Below are positions 15,942 to 23,612 of a DNA stretch of 54,933 nt, one piece after another. This stretch comes from Amycolatopsis coloradensis (lineage in GTDB: Bacteria; Actinomycetota; Actinomycetes; Mycobacteriales; Pseudonocardiaceae). Under the pieces are notes generated by a model, which worked only from the letters and a program-made list of their open reading frames with translations, had not been told where the DNA came from and searched no databases. The stretch lies in assembly GCF_037997115.1 (NCBI RefSeq), contig NZ_CP150484.1, positions 2,903,336-2,958,268 of the forward strand, given 5' to 3'. A program made the translations under genes and the position numbers. The stretch's first letter is position 1. Every line of letters starts with the position of its first letter.

Positions 15942-17272
15942 GCCCCCAGCAGTGCCTGGCCGCAGACGCGGACCACGTTGCCGTTGACCGCGGCCGAAGC
16001 CGGGTTCGCGTACCAGGCGATCGTCTCGGCGACGTCGACCGGGAGCCCGCCCTGGCCGAGGCTGGACAACCTGCGCCCCGCCTCGCGGATGAACAGCGGG
16101 ACGGCGGCGGTCATCTTCGTCTCGATGAAGCCGGGCGCGACGGCGTTGATCGTGCCGCCGTACTCGGCGAGCTTCGGCGCGCCGTCGTTCACCATGCCGA
16201 TGACGCCCGCCTTGCTGGTGGCGTAGTTGGTCTGGCCGACGTTGCCCGCGATCCCGGCGATCGAGGAGACGCCGATGATCCGGCCGTTCTCGTGCAGCAC
16301 CTTGTCGGCCACGAGCTTTTCGTTCACCGCGAGCTGCGAGGCGAGGTTGACCGCGATGACCGAGTCCCAGCCGCCTTCGGTCATGTTGCCGAGGGTCTTG
16401 TCCCGCGTGATGCCCGCGTTGTGCACGACGATGTCGACACCGCCGTGGCGCGTGGTCAGGTACTCGGCGAGTTTCTCCGGCGCGTCGGCGGCGGTGATGT
16501 CCAGCTGCAGCGACGAGCCGCCGACCTTGTTGGCCACCTTGGACAGGTCCGCGCCCTGCGCGGGGATGTCGAGCGCGACGACGTGGGCGCCGTCTCGGCC
16601 CAGCACCTCGGCGATGGCGGCGCCGATACCGCGGGAAGCGCCGGTGACCAGGGCGACCTTGCCTTCGAGGGGTTTCGTCCAGTCGGCCGGGGCCGAGGCG
16701 GTCTTGGTCTCGGTGCCCACGCGGATGACCTGGGCGTCGACGAAGGCGGACTTCGCCGACAGCAGGAACCGGAGCGTGGACTCAGTGGCCTCTTCGGCTC
16801 CTTCGGCGACGTACACGAGCTGAGCGGTCGCGCCGCGCTTCAGCTCCTTACCGACGGAACGGACGAAGCCTTCGAGCGCACGCTGGGCGATCCGCTCGTG
16901 TCCTTGGGCCAGCTCCGGCGGCGTTCCGAGGACGACGACGCGGCCCGACGGTCCGACGCTCCGGATCACGGGGTGGAAGAAGTTGTAGACCTCGCGAAGC
17001 TGCTTCGGGTCCTTCACGCCTGTCGCGTCGAAGACGAGCGCTGCGTGCTTGTCGGCCGCCGTCGAGAGGACCTCGATACCCGCGCGGTGCAGCTGCGCCT
17101 CGATCACCTTTTCGAGACGGCCGCCCGGCGCGGCACCCAGAAGTGCGGGACCCTCGAGAGCGGGCTGGCCGGGCTTGTACCGGCGGAGCGTGGCGGGGTT
17201 CGGCAGGCCGAGCTTCGGCACCACGAATTTCCCTACCGGGCTCTTCGTGAACTGCTGGTACCTGTCAGCCAT
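15938..17272 (-). CDS. High-molecular-weight 3-oxoacyl reductase (FabG4-like)
   Basis: A 444-residue two-domain SDR. Residues about 1-205 are a catalytically silent Rossmann/flavodoxin-like domain. Residues about 210-440 are an active NAD(P)-binding domain with TGASRGIG, the NAG motif (VHNAGITRD), catalytic serine in GVSSIAGIAG and YATSK as the Tyr-x3-Lys. The double-domain form corresponds to mycobacterial FabG4 (Rv0242c, 454 residues), which reduces 3-oxoacyl-CoA. ATG 17272 lies 39 nt from the palindromic operator shared with the divergent thiolase. Confidence 0.9.
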   Translation of the reverse strand: MADRYQQFTKSPVGKFVVPKLGLPNPATLRRYKPGQPALEGPALLGAAPGGRLEKVIEAQLHRAGIEVLSTAADKHAALVFDATGVKDPKQLREVYNFFHPVIRSVGPSGRVVVLGTPPELAQGHERIAQRALEGFVRSVGKELKRGATAQLVYVAEGAEEATESTLRFLLSAKSAFVDAQVIRVGTETKTASAPADWTKPLEGKVALVTGASRGIGAAIAEVLGRDGAHVVALDIPAQGADLSKVANKVGGSSLQLDITAADAPEKLAEYLTTRHGGVDIVVHNAGITRDKTLGNMTEGGWDSVIAVNLASQLAVNEKLVADKVLHENGRIIGVSSIAGIAGNVGQTNYATSKAGVIGMVNDGAPKLAEYGGTINAVAPGFIETKMTAAVPLFIREAGRRLSSLGQGGLPVDVAETIAWYANPASAAVNGNVVRVCGQALLGA

Positions 17273-17310
17273 TACGTGCCTCCCGTGCAGTTTGCGTCAC
17301 GTCGCAGTCT

Positions 17311-17330
17311 AACCTACTCGCTAGTAGGTT
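17311..17330. promoter_or_regulatory. Palindromic operator between fabG4-like and thiolase genes
   Basis: AACCTACT-CGCT-AGTAGGTT has perfect 8-bp arms. It lies 38 nt upstream of the FabG start and 34 nt upstream of the thiolase start, so one bound repressor dimer could block both divergent promoters. A 14/18 match lies next to the TetR gene at 14345. Confidence 0.8.
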
Positions 17331-17364
17331 ACAGTGTGAGAGAGCCTACGGAGGAGTGGAAAAA

Positions 17365-18654
17365 ATGGCCACGAAAAGGACGGCACCCGTGCGCAAGGTC
17401 GCGATCATCGGCGGCAACCGGATCCCCTTCGCCCGCTCGAACGGTCCGTACGCGAAAGCGTCGAACCAGGACATGTTCACGGCCGCCCTCGACGGCCTGG
17501 TCAGCCGCTTCTCCCTGCAGGACGAGGTGATCGGCGAGGTCGCCGCCGGCGCCGTGCTCAAGCACGCCCGCGACTTCAACCTCGCCCGCGAAAGCGTCCT
17601 CGGCAGCAGGCTGAACCCCGCCACCCCGGCCTCCGACGTGCAGATGGCCTGCGGCACCGGCCTCCAGGCGATCATCAACGTCGCCAACAAGATCGCCCTC
17701 GGCCAGATCGACTCGGCCATCGCGGGCGGCGTCGACACCACGTCCGACGCGCCGCTGGCGGTCAACGACGACCTGCGCCAGATCCTCGTGCAGCTCAACG
17801 CCGCGAAGACGCTGCCAGAGCGGTTGAAGCTCGCCGCGAAGCTGCGCCCCGGCCACATCGTCCCCGAGATCCCGCGTAACTCCGAGCCGCGCACGGGCCT
17901 GTCCATGGGCGAGCACGCCGCGCTGACCGCGAAGGTCTGGGAGATCACGCGCGAGGCGCAGGACGAGCTCGCCGCCACCAGCCATCAGCGGCTCGGCGCC
18001 GCGTACGACAAGGGCTTCTTCGACGACCTGGTGACGCCGTACCTCAAGCTGGCACGCGACCAGAACCTGCGGCCGGACTCCAGCGTCGAGAAGCTCGCGA
18101 AGCTGAAGCCCGCCTTCGGTGGCCCCGACGGCACGATGACCGCGGGCAACTCGACGCCGCTGTCCGACGGCGCGTCGACGGTCCTGCTCGCGACCGAGCA
18201 GTGGGCGAAGGCGCGGAAGCTGCCGGTGCTGGCGTACCTGACGTTCTCGCAGACCGCGGCCGTCGACTACGTCCACGGTGACGAAGGCCTGCTGATGGCG
18301 CCCGCGTACGCCGTCCCGCAGATGCTCACGCGTGCCGGGCTCACCTTGCAGGACTTCGACTTCTACGAGATCCATGAGGCCTTCGCGTCGCAGGTGCTCG
18401 CCACCCTCAAGGCGTGGGAGGACCCGGCGTTCGCCAAGGAGAAGCTAGGTCTCGACGAGCCGCTCGGCTCCATCGATCGGGCGAAACTGAACGTCAACGG
18501 TTCTTCGCTGGCGGCCGGTCACCCGTTCGCCGCGACCGGTGGACGGATCGTCGCCACCCTCGCGAAGCTGTTGAACGAGAAGGGATCCGGTCGCGGACTC
18601 ATCTCGATCTGCGCCGCGGGCGGCCAGGGCGTCACCGCGATCCTCGAAAAGTGA
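17365..18654 (+). CDS. Acetyl-CoA C-acyltransferase (FadA2-like thiolase)
   Basis: A 429-residue thiolase. The nucleophilic cysteine is in MACGTGLQAI, the base histidine in GHPFAATGGR and the second cysteine in CAAGGQG; YEIHEAFASQ is also conserved. It cleaves or forms 3-ketoacyl-CoA. ATG 17365 has GGAGGAG eight nt upstream; the GTG at 17356 overlaps that ribosome site and is less likely. It is divergent from the FabG4-like/MaoC pair with a shared operator, as in the Rv0243 region, and should complete the hydration-oxidation-thiolysis sequence. Confidence 0.92.
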   Translation: MATKRTAPVRKVAIIGGNRIPFARSNGPYAKASNQDMFTAALDGLVSRFSLQDEVIGEVAAGAVLKHARDFNLARESVLGSRLNPATPASDVQMACGTGLQAIINVANKIALGQIDSAIAGGVDTTSDAPLAVNDDLRQILVQLNAAKTLPERLKLAAKLRPGHIVPEIPRNSEPRTGLSMGEHAALTAKVWEITREAQDELAATSHQRLGAAYDKGFFDDLVTPYLKLARDQNLRPDSSVEKLAKLKPAFGGPDGTMTAGNSTPLSDGASTVLLATEQWAKARKLPVLAYLTFSQTAAVDYVHGDEGLLMAPAYAVPQMLTRAGLTLQDFDFYEIHEAFASQVLATLKAWEDPAFAKEKLGLDEPLGSIDRAKLNVNGSSLAAGHPFAATGGRIVATLAKLLNEKGSGRGLISICAAGGQGVTAILEK

Positions 18655-18681
18655 CGTTCGCCAGCAGCGGATCGGGGAAAA

Positions 18682-18709
18682 ACCCCGGTGCCTTTGTCGG
18701 TGCCGGGGT
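18682..18709 (+). terminator. Hairpin after the thiolase
   Basis: ACCCCGG at 18682-18688 pairs with CCGGGGT at 18703-18709 around a loop with a TTTGTC apex. It lies 28 nt beyond the thiolase stop. No clear U-run follows, so efficiency is uncertain. Confidence 0.5.
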
Positions 18710-18722
18710 CTAGGTTGACCGC

Positions 18723-19676
18723 ATGTTCGCGGTTCAGGCGAAAGCACTGGTCAAAACCTACGGGTCAACACGGGCGCTCGACGGGGTCGATCTGTCGATC
18801 CCGAAGGGCAAGGTGCTGGGCCTGCTGGGGCCGAACGGCGCCGGCAAAACGACGACGGTCCGCATCCTGACCACGCTGCTCCGCCCGGATTCGGGCGAGG
18901 CGGAGGTGGCCGGGCACGACGTGCTGGCCCAGCCCGACGCCGTCCGGCGGTCGATCGGGCTGTCCGGGCAGTACGCCGCCGTGGACGAGAACCTCACCGG
19001 CTTCGAGAACCTGTACATGGTCGGCAGGCTGTACGGGAGCAAGAAGGCCGCGGCGAAGTCGCGGGCGCGTGAGCTGCTCGCCCGGTTCCGGCTGGAGGAC
19101 GCGGCGGATCGCCCCGCCAAGACGTACTCCGGCGGTATGCGGCGGCGGCTCGACCTCGCGGGGGCGCTGGTCGCCGAGCCGACCGTGGTGATCCTCGACG
19201 AACCGACCACCGGGCTCGACCCGCGCGGCCGGATCGACACCTGGGAGGTCATCAAGGAACTCGTCGCCGACGGCACCACCGTGCTGCTGACGACGCAGTA
19301 CCTGGAGGAGGCCGATCAGCTCGCCGACTCGATCGTGGTGATCGACAAGGGGAAGGTCATCGCGCGCGGCACCGCCGACGAGCTCAAGCAGGAGATCGGC
19401 GGCGAGCGGCTGGAGCTCGTCGTGGCGAACACGAGCGACCTCGCCATGACCACGCAGGTGCTCACCGAGGTCGGGTCGGGCACGCCGTCGGTCGACGAGC
19501 ACACCCGCAAGGTCGACGTCCTGGTCGAGGGCGGGCCGAAGGCGCTGATCGAAGCGTTGCGGCGGCTGGACGCGCAAGGTGTCGCCGTCCAGGACGTCGC
19601 ACTGCACCGGCCGACGCTCGACGACGTCTTCCTTTCGCTCACAGGACACGCCACGGACGAGGGGGAGAAAAAGTGA
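18723..19676 (+). CDS. DrrA-type ABC exporter ATPase
   Basis: A 317-residue ATPase of the daunorubicin-resistance (DrrA) family. Walker A LGPNGAGKTTT is at about residues 38-48, the signature YSGGMRRRLDLA at about 136-147 and Walker B VVILDEPTTGLDPRGR follows. The C-terminal 90 residues (LELVVANTS..., VDVLVEGG) match the DrrA extension that holds the ATPase on its permease, ending in the conserved LDDVFLSLTGH. It should pair with the next gene to export a hydrophobic compound or lipid. The overlap with the permease gene is 4 nt. Confidence 0.9.
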   Translation: MFAVQAKALVKTYGSTRALDGVDLSIPKGKVLGLLGPNGAGKTTTVRILTTLLRPDSGEAEVAGHDVLAQPDAVRRSIGLSGQYAAVDENLTGFENLYMVGRLYGSKKAAAKSRARELLARFRLEDAADRPAKTYSGGMRRRLDLAGALVAEPTVVILDEPTTGLDPRGRIDTWEVIKELVADGTTVLLTTQYLEEADQLADSIVVIDKGKVIARGTADELKQEIGGERLELVVANTSDLAMTTQVLTEVGSGTPSVDEHTRKVDVLVEGGPKALIEALRRLDAQGVAVQDVALHRPTLDDVFLSLTGHATDEGEKK

Positions 19677-20476
19677 GCGCGGTCGCGAAGGCCTTTTCCG
19701 ACGGTGGCGTGATCACCTGGCGGAACCTGAAGAACGTCCAGCGCAACCCGGACTGGCTGATGGCGGCGACCCTGCAGCCGATCATGTTCGTGCTGCTGTT
19801 CGCGTACGTCTTCGGCGACGCGATCGGCGGCGAGGCGGGCGGGCTCGCGTACCGGGAGTTCCTGATCGCGGGCATCTTCGCGCAGACGGTCGCGTTCAAC
19901 TCGGCGTTCACCGTGATCGGCTTCGCGAACGACCTGCAGAAGGGCATCATCGACAGGTTCCGTTCCCTGCCGATCTCCCGCCTCGCGGTGATCTTCGGCC
20001 GGACGACGTCCGACCTGGTGATCAGCGTGGTCGCGCTGGTCGTCATGTCGCTGTGCGGGCTGCTCGTCGGCTGGCGGATCCGCGGCAGCTTCCTCGACGC
20101 GGTGCTCGGCTACCTGGTGATGCTGATGTTCGCCTGGGCGCTGTCCTGGGTCGGCGCGTGGATCGGGCTCGTCGCGCGCAGTGTCGAGGTGGCGCAGAGC
20201 GCCGGGCTGATGTGGATGTTCCCGCTGAGCTTCATCTCGACGGCGTTCGTCCCGGCGGACAAGCTGCCGGGCGTGCTGAAGGCGATCGCCGACTGGAACC
20301 CGTTCACCGCGGTGATCAACTCGGCGCGTGACCTGTTCGGGAACCGCTTCGGCGCGGCACCGACGGGCTGGCCGGCCGAGCACGCGTCGCTGTACGCGAT
20401 CTTGTGCTGCGTCGCCATCATCGCGATCTTCGCGCCGCTCGCGACGGCCCGGTACAAGAAGGTCGCGAGCCGATAG
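19673..20476 (+). CDS. DrrB-type ABC-2 exporter permease
   Basis: A 267-residue ABC-2 permease with about six transmembrane helices. The sequence opens with ITWRNLKNVQRNPDWLMAATLQPIMFVLLFAYVFG, a DrrB hallmark, and ends in FAPLATARYKKVASR. The start GTG 19673 overlaps the ATPase stop. No biosynthetic genes are nearby, so the exported compound is not predictable. It may be an endogenous lipid or a general drug. Confidence 0.88.
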   Translation: MSAVAKAFSDGGVITWRNLKNVQRNPDWLMAATLQPIMFVLLFAYVFGDAIGGEAGGLAYREFLIAGIFAQTVAFNSAFTVIGFANDLQKGIIDRFRSLPISRLAVIFGRTTSDLVISVVALVVMSLCGLLVGWRIRGSFLDAVLGYLVMLMFAWALSWVGAWIGLVARSVEVAQSAGLMWMFPLSFISTAFVPADKLPGVLKAIADWNPFTAVINSARDLFGNRFGAAPTGWPAEHASLYAILCCVAIIAIFAPLATARYKKVASR

Positions 20477-20495
20477 AAAAACTTTTGTTCCGAAA

Positions 20496-20522
20496 TGTCG
20501 AACCGCCGTCGAGCCGCTCGAC
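20496..20522 (+). promoter_or_regulatory. Predicted ECF42 promoter of the lone DGPF gene
   Basis: TGTCGA (20496-20501), a 17-nt spacer, then CGAC (20519-20522). Element and spacing equal those of the site before the ECF42 operon at 26614. The TGTCGA/CGWC pair is the pattern known for ECF42 sigma factors. The site ends 53 nt before the start codon. Confidence 0.65.
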
Positions 20523-20575
20523 GCGTCGGTGAAGGCGGGGTAGAAACAGCCCCGCCAAGACACTGAGGAGCGACG

Positions 20576-20947
20576 ATGCGGTTTCTGATGATGCACCGGC
20601 TGGACGAGAGCGCCCCGGAGGCCTGGAACCCCAGCAAGGAGTTCATCGAGAAGATGGGCGCCTTCATCGAGGACTCGTTCGAGAAGGGCATCCTGATCAC
20701 GGCGGAGGGCGTGCACCCATCGGAGAAGGGCGCGAAGGTCCGCAAGGCGCGCGGCGGCAAGATCACCGCGACCGACGGCCCGTTCACCGAGGCCAAGGAG
20801 GTCATCGGCGGGTTCGCGCTGATCAACGCCAAGGACCTGGCCGAGGCCGTCTCGTTCGCCGAGTCCTACGCCGCGTTGTTCGACGAGATCGAAGTCGAGG
20901 TGCGGACGGTCGTCGAGGCGGAGGACATCGAGGCCTTCACCTCATGA
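20576..20947 (+). CDS. YCII/DGPF domain protein
   Basis: A 123-residue single YCII (dimeric alpha/beta-barrel) domain with the DGPF motif in TDGPFTEAKEVIGGFALI and an N-terminal MRFLMMHRLDE strand. DGPF proteins are typical partners and targets of ECF42 sigma factors; no enzymatic activity is firmly established. The start ATG 20576 follows GAGGAGC. It is not adjacent to a sigma gene, but its promoter word matches that of the sigma operon 6 kb downstream. Confidence 0.9.
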   Translation: MRFLMMHRLDESAPEAWNPSKEFIEKMGAFIEDSFEKGILITAEGVHPSEKGAKVRKARGGKITATDGPFTEAKEVIGGFALINAKDLAEAVSFAESYAALFDEIEVEVRTVVEAEDIEAFTS

Positions 20948-20956
20948 CCCCACACG

Positions 20957-20996
20957 TTTAGTCCTCTGGATGCGCTTTCGCATCCAGAGGACTAAA
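20957..20996. repeat. Intergenic palindrome, TTTAGTCCTCTG family, copy B
   Basis: Perfect 18-bp arms at 20957-20974 and 20979-20996 with a CTTT loop. It starts 9 nt after the DGPF gene and ends 9 nt before the stop of the convergent DoxX gene, so it fits a two-way terminator. It lacks the inner loop seen in copies A and C. Confidence 0.92.
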
Positions 20997-21005
20997 CGCG
21001 GGTCG

Positions 21006-21512
21006 TCACTTCGTGATGGCCTTCTCGGCCTTCTTCGCCAGCTTCTCGGCGCGCTTCTCCGTCTTGGCGGCGGCCCGCTTGGCGCGCCAGCCGAGCGACG
21101 GCTTGCCCGCGGTGTCGGCGGCGGCCAGCAGCAGGCCACCGGCGAGGCCGGCGTTCTTGATGAACTGGATCTGCTGCTGCTGACGCTCGGCCGGTTCCTT
21201 GATCTCCCAGAACCGGTGCGCGGCCAGCGTCGTCGGGACAAGGCTGCCGAGCAGCAGCAACGAGGCCAGGCGCGGTGCCTTGCCCGCGGCGAGCGCGACC
21301 CCCGCACCGACCTTCACCGCGGCGTCGATCCGGACGAGGGTGGCGGGGTCGCGGGGCACCGACTCCGGCACCACGCCCTCCAGCTTGTCGAAGGACTCGG
21401 TGAGGAACGGCTCCGCGGCTTTGGCGTGCCCCTCGGTGTCCCTCAGCGCGCCGATCCCGCCGGAGATGAAGATCGCGGCGAGGAGCGGACGTGCGACGCG
21501 ACGGAGAATCAC
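21006..21512 (-). CDS. DoxX family membrane protein
   Basis: A 168-residue protein with four hydrophobic segments. The N-terminal RRVARPLLAAIFISGGIGALRD is the usual DoxX opening and ERQQQQIQFIKNAGLAGGLLL a conserved later block. The C-terminus is a Lys/Glu/Ala-rich cytoplasmic helix (KTEKRAEKLAKKAEKA). In mycobacteria a DoxX protein belongs to a membrane oxidoreductase complex against oxidative stress; whether this one does is unknown. I chose GTG 21512 (VILRRVARP) with AGAAAGG upstream; the longer reading adds an implausible basic leader. Confidence 0.8.
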   Translation of the reverse strand: MILRRVARPLLAAIFISGGIGALRDTEGHAKAAEPFLTESFDKLEGVVPESVPRDPATLVRIDAAVKVGAGVALAAGKAPRLASLLLLGSLVPTTLAAHRFWEIKEPAERQQQQIQFIKNAGLAGGLLLAAADTAGKPSLGWRAKRAAAKTEKRAEKLAKKAEKAITK

Positions 21513-21619
21513 GGTCGTAACCTTTCTGATCCGGACCCGGGAAACAAACCTAACCCCAGTCTTCCCGCCCGCCACGTCGCCGAACCGCGCTAACGGCGTA
21601 TCGCGAAATATTTCTCTGG

Positions 21620-21646
21620 CGCTAGACGGCGCTAGACTCCGCTAGC
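21620..21646. repeat. Three CGCTAG heptamers in 10-bp phase
   Basis: CGCTAGA at 21620 and 21630 and CGCTAGC at 21640 are spaced exactly 10 bp apart. They span the end of the GDPD gene and lie upstream of DoxX. CTAG is normally rare in high-GC actinobacterial DNA. Further CGCTAGA words occur at 23592, 24836 and 24901. Confidence 0.6.
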
Positions 21647-22673
21647 GGGCCCGATACGCCTTGGGCAGCTTGAAGCCGCGGCCGGCCACGACCTCCCGCA
21701 GCCGGTCCGGGTAGTCGGTGATGATGCCGTCGACGCCGTCGTCGATCAGTTTGTGCATGGTGGCCGGGTCGTTGATCGTCCAGGGCACGACCTTGATCCC
21801 CGCTCGATGCGCCTCAGTGACCAGCGCCTTCGTCGTGAACGGCCGGTAGTCGGGGTCGCCGACCTTGCCGCCCTGCGGGTTGCCGTGCACCGGCGAGAGC
21901 GTGCTCGCGCCGAACGACTTCACCGCGCGGACGGGGCTGCCGCCGAAGTCGTCGATGTCGAGCCCGCCGAGCCACGGCGACTTGCCCGGCTGACCGGCCT
22001 GCAGGAACTCGGGCTGGGTCAGCGCGACCGTCGGGAGCCAGGGCGCGACCTCGCGGAACCGCATCAGCGCGCCCCAGTCGAAGCTCTGGATGGAGACGTT
22101 GTGCGCGAACCCGCCGCGCACGATCTCGCGCACCGCCCGCTGGACGAACTGCTCACGCGGCGCCGTCTCGTGCGGCGCGGCGGCCTCGACCTTCGTCTCG
22201 ATGTTGAACTTGATGCCCCAGGCGCGGTGGTCCCTTGCCAGCTGGAACAGCTCGGAGAGCGTCGGCATCTTGGCGCCGGGGGAGAGCGTCTGGCCGGGAT
22301 GGGCGGGCTGCCGGAGCGAACCGCAGTCCAGCGTGCGGACCTGCGCGAACGTCAGATCCTTCACATATTTGCCGACGTACGGGTACGCCGGGTCGCCGGG
22401 GGTCGCGGGCGCGGTGTCGCGGCACTTCGCGGGTGTCGTCTTGCGGTCGTGGGTGATCACCTCGCGGCCGTCCTTGGTGATCTGGAGGTCGAGTTCGAGG
22501 GTGGTCACCCCCAGCTCCATCGCCTTGCCGAACGACGCGAGCGTGCTCTCGACCGTGAGGCCGAGCCCGCCGCGGTGGGCCTGGATGTCGAAGGCGCGTC
22601 GCGGATGCGCGTCGGCGATCCCGGCCGTCGTCAAGGTCAGCGCAGTGGCGATGACCAGCGCGAATGTCTTCAT
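21642..22673 (-). CDS. Secreted glycerophosphodiester phosphodiesterase
   Basis: A 343-residue GDPD family enzyme. A signal peptide of about 22 residues ends at GIADAHP. The catalytic core follows: QAHRGGLGLTVESTLASF with the essential HR..E.T, LELDLQITKDGREVITHD with the metal-binding Glu/Asp and second His, and IKFNIETK. It hydrolyses glycerophosphodiesters to glycerol-3-phosphate and an alcohol outside the membrane, and so scavenges phosphate or phospholipid head groups. I chose ATG 22673 because it gives the signal peptide; no strong ribosome site is seen. It is divergent from the TipA-like gene. Confidence 0.9.
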   Translation of the reverse strand: MKTFALVIATALTLTTAGIADAHPRRAFDIQAHRGGLGLTVESTLASFGKAMELGVTTLELDLQITKDGREVITHDRKTTPAKCRDTAPATPGDPAYPYVGKYVKDLTFAQVRTLDCGSLRQPAHPGQTLSPGAKMPTLSELFQLARDHRAWGIKFNIETKVEAAAPHETAPREQFVQRAVREIVRGGFAHNVSIQSFDWGALMRFREVAPWLPTVALTQPEFLQAGQPGKSPWLGGLDIDDFGGSPVRAVKSFGASTLSPVHGNPQGGKVGDPDYRPFTTKALVTEAHRAGIKVVPWTINDPATMHKLIDDGVDGIITDYPDRLREVVAGRGFKLPKAYRAR

Positions 22674-22706
22674 TGGTGAACCATGCCACGGTCGGGTGAA
22701 CTTCGA

Positions 22707-22737
22707 TTGACTTTGACGCAACGTCAACCTCTACCTT
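22707..22737 (+). promoter_or_regulatory. MerR-type promoter with 19-bp spacer and dyad
   Basis: TTGACT (22707-22712) and TACCTT (22732-22737) are separated by 19 bp, the overlong spacing typical of MerR activators. Inside the spacer TTGACG-CAA-CGTCAA (22713-22727) is a perfect dyad. Transcription would begin near 22744, at or next to the ATG at 22745, which implies a leaderless message. Confidence 0.75.
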
Positions 22738-22744
22738 CGTGGAC

Positions 22745-23506
22745 ATGCCGAACGAGAAGGAGTGGTCGATCCAGGACATCGCCCGCTCGGCCGGGACCAC
22801 GAGCCGCACGCTGCGCCACTACGGCGACATCGGGCTGCTCGAACCGAGCCGGGTGGGGAGCAACGGATACCGCTACTACGACCAGGACGCGCTGGTGCGG
22901 CTGCAACGGATCCTGCTGCTTCGCGAACTCGGGCTGAGCCTGCCCGCGATCGGCGAAGTCCTCGAAGGGGAGCAGGACACGACAGCGGCGCTACGCACGC
23001 ACCTGAAGTGGCTGGAGCAGGAGCGACAGCGGCTCGGACGGCAGATCGAATCGGTCAGGACGACCTTGAGGAAGACAGAAAGAGGTGAACAACTGATGGC
23101 AACGGAAGTGTTCGACGGCTTCGACCACACGAAGTACGAGAAGGAGGTCACCGAACGCTGGGGCGCCGACGCCTACAAGCAGGGTGACCGGTGGTGGAAG
23201 TCGCTGAGCGCCGAGGACAAGAAGGCGCACCAGCACGAACAGAAGGACATCGCCGCCGCTTTCGGTGAGGCCCGCTCCAAGGGTCTGCCCGCCGACGGCG
23301 ACGAGGCCCAGGCGATCACGCAGCGGCTGTACGAGTGGCTTCGGCCGGCCGTGCGGGCCGTCTCGAAGGGCTACTTCGCCGGGCTCGGGCAGCTGTACGT
23401 CGACGACCCGCGCTACGGGCAGTACGACGAGAAGCACGGCGCGGGCACCGCGGAGTACATCCGTGACGCGATGGCGGTCTACGCCGAGCGCAACCTGCGC
23501 GACTAG
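22745..23506 (+). CDS. TipA-like MerR family regulator with TipAS drug-binding domain
   Basis: A 253-residue protein. Residues about 5-75 are a MerR winged helix (WSIQDIARSAGTTSRTLRHYGDIGLLEP...GYRYYD), then a dimerisation coiled coil to about 115. The C-terminal TipAS domain (FDHTKYEKEVTERWG ... YFAGLGQLYVDDPRYGQYDE) binds thiopeptide-like drugs in Streptomyces. ATG 22745 is chosen over GTG 22739 because the predicted transcript starts there. A separate ribosome site allows the TipAS part to be made alone. TipAS is a drug-sequestering protein and TipAL its activator form; autoregulation through the 19-bp-spacer promoter is expected. Confidence 0.92.
   Translation: MPNEKEWSIQDIARSAGTTSRTLRHYGDIGLLEPSRVGSNGYRYYDQDALVRLQRILLLRELGLSLPAIGEVLEGEQDTTAALRTHLKWLEQERQRLGRQIESVRTTLRKTERGEQLMATEVFDGFDHTKYEKEVTERWGADAYKQGDRWWKSLSAEDKKAHQHEQKDIAAAFGEARSKGLPADGDEAQAITQRLYEWLRPAVRAVSKGYFAGLGQLYVDDPRYGQYDEKHGAGTAEYIRDAMAVYAERNLRD
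23081..23098 (+). promoter_or_regulatory. Internal ribosome binding site and start for a TipAS-like short form
   Basis: AGAGGTGA at 23081-23088, seven nt before ATG 23096, opens the reading MATEVFDGFDHTKYEKEV. It would give a 136-residue protein consisting only of the drug-binding domain. Streptomyces tipA makes its short form from an in-frame internal start at the equivalent position. Confidence 0.7.
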
Positions 23507-23612
23507 GAACGAGGGACGGGGCTGCAGACCCGTCCACTCGGAGTAACCCGTCGCGACACGCCTACCCCTCTATGGCGGAATATCGGGTCCACGCTAGAAA
23601 CGCCGATAGCGT

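Noticed and set aside
18723..20476. Part of an antibiotic biosynthetic cluster because of DrrAB-like genes
   Set aside because: Neighbours are lipid metabolism and a DGPF gene; no synthase, tailoring or pathway regulator is present.
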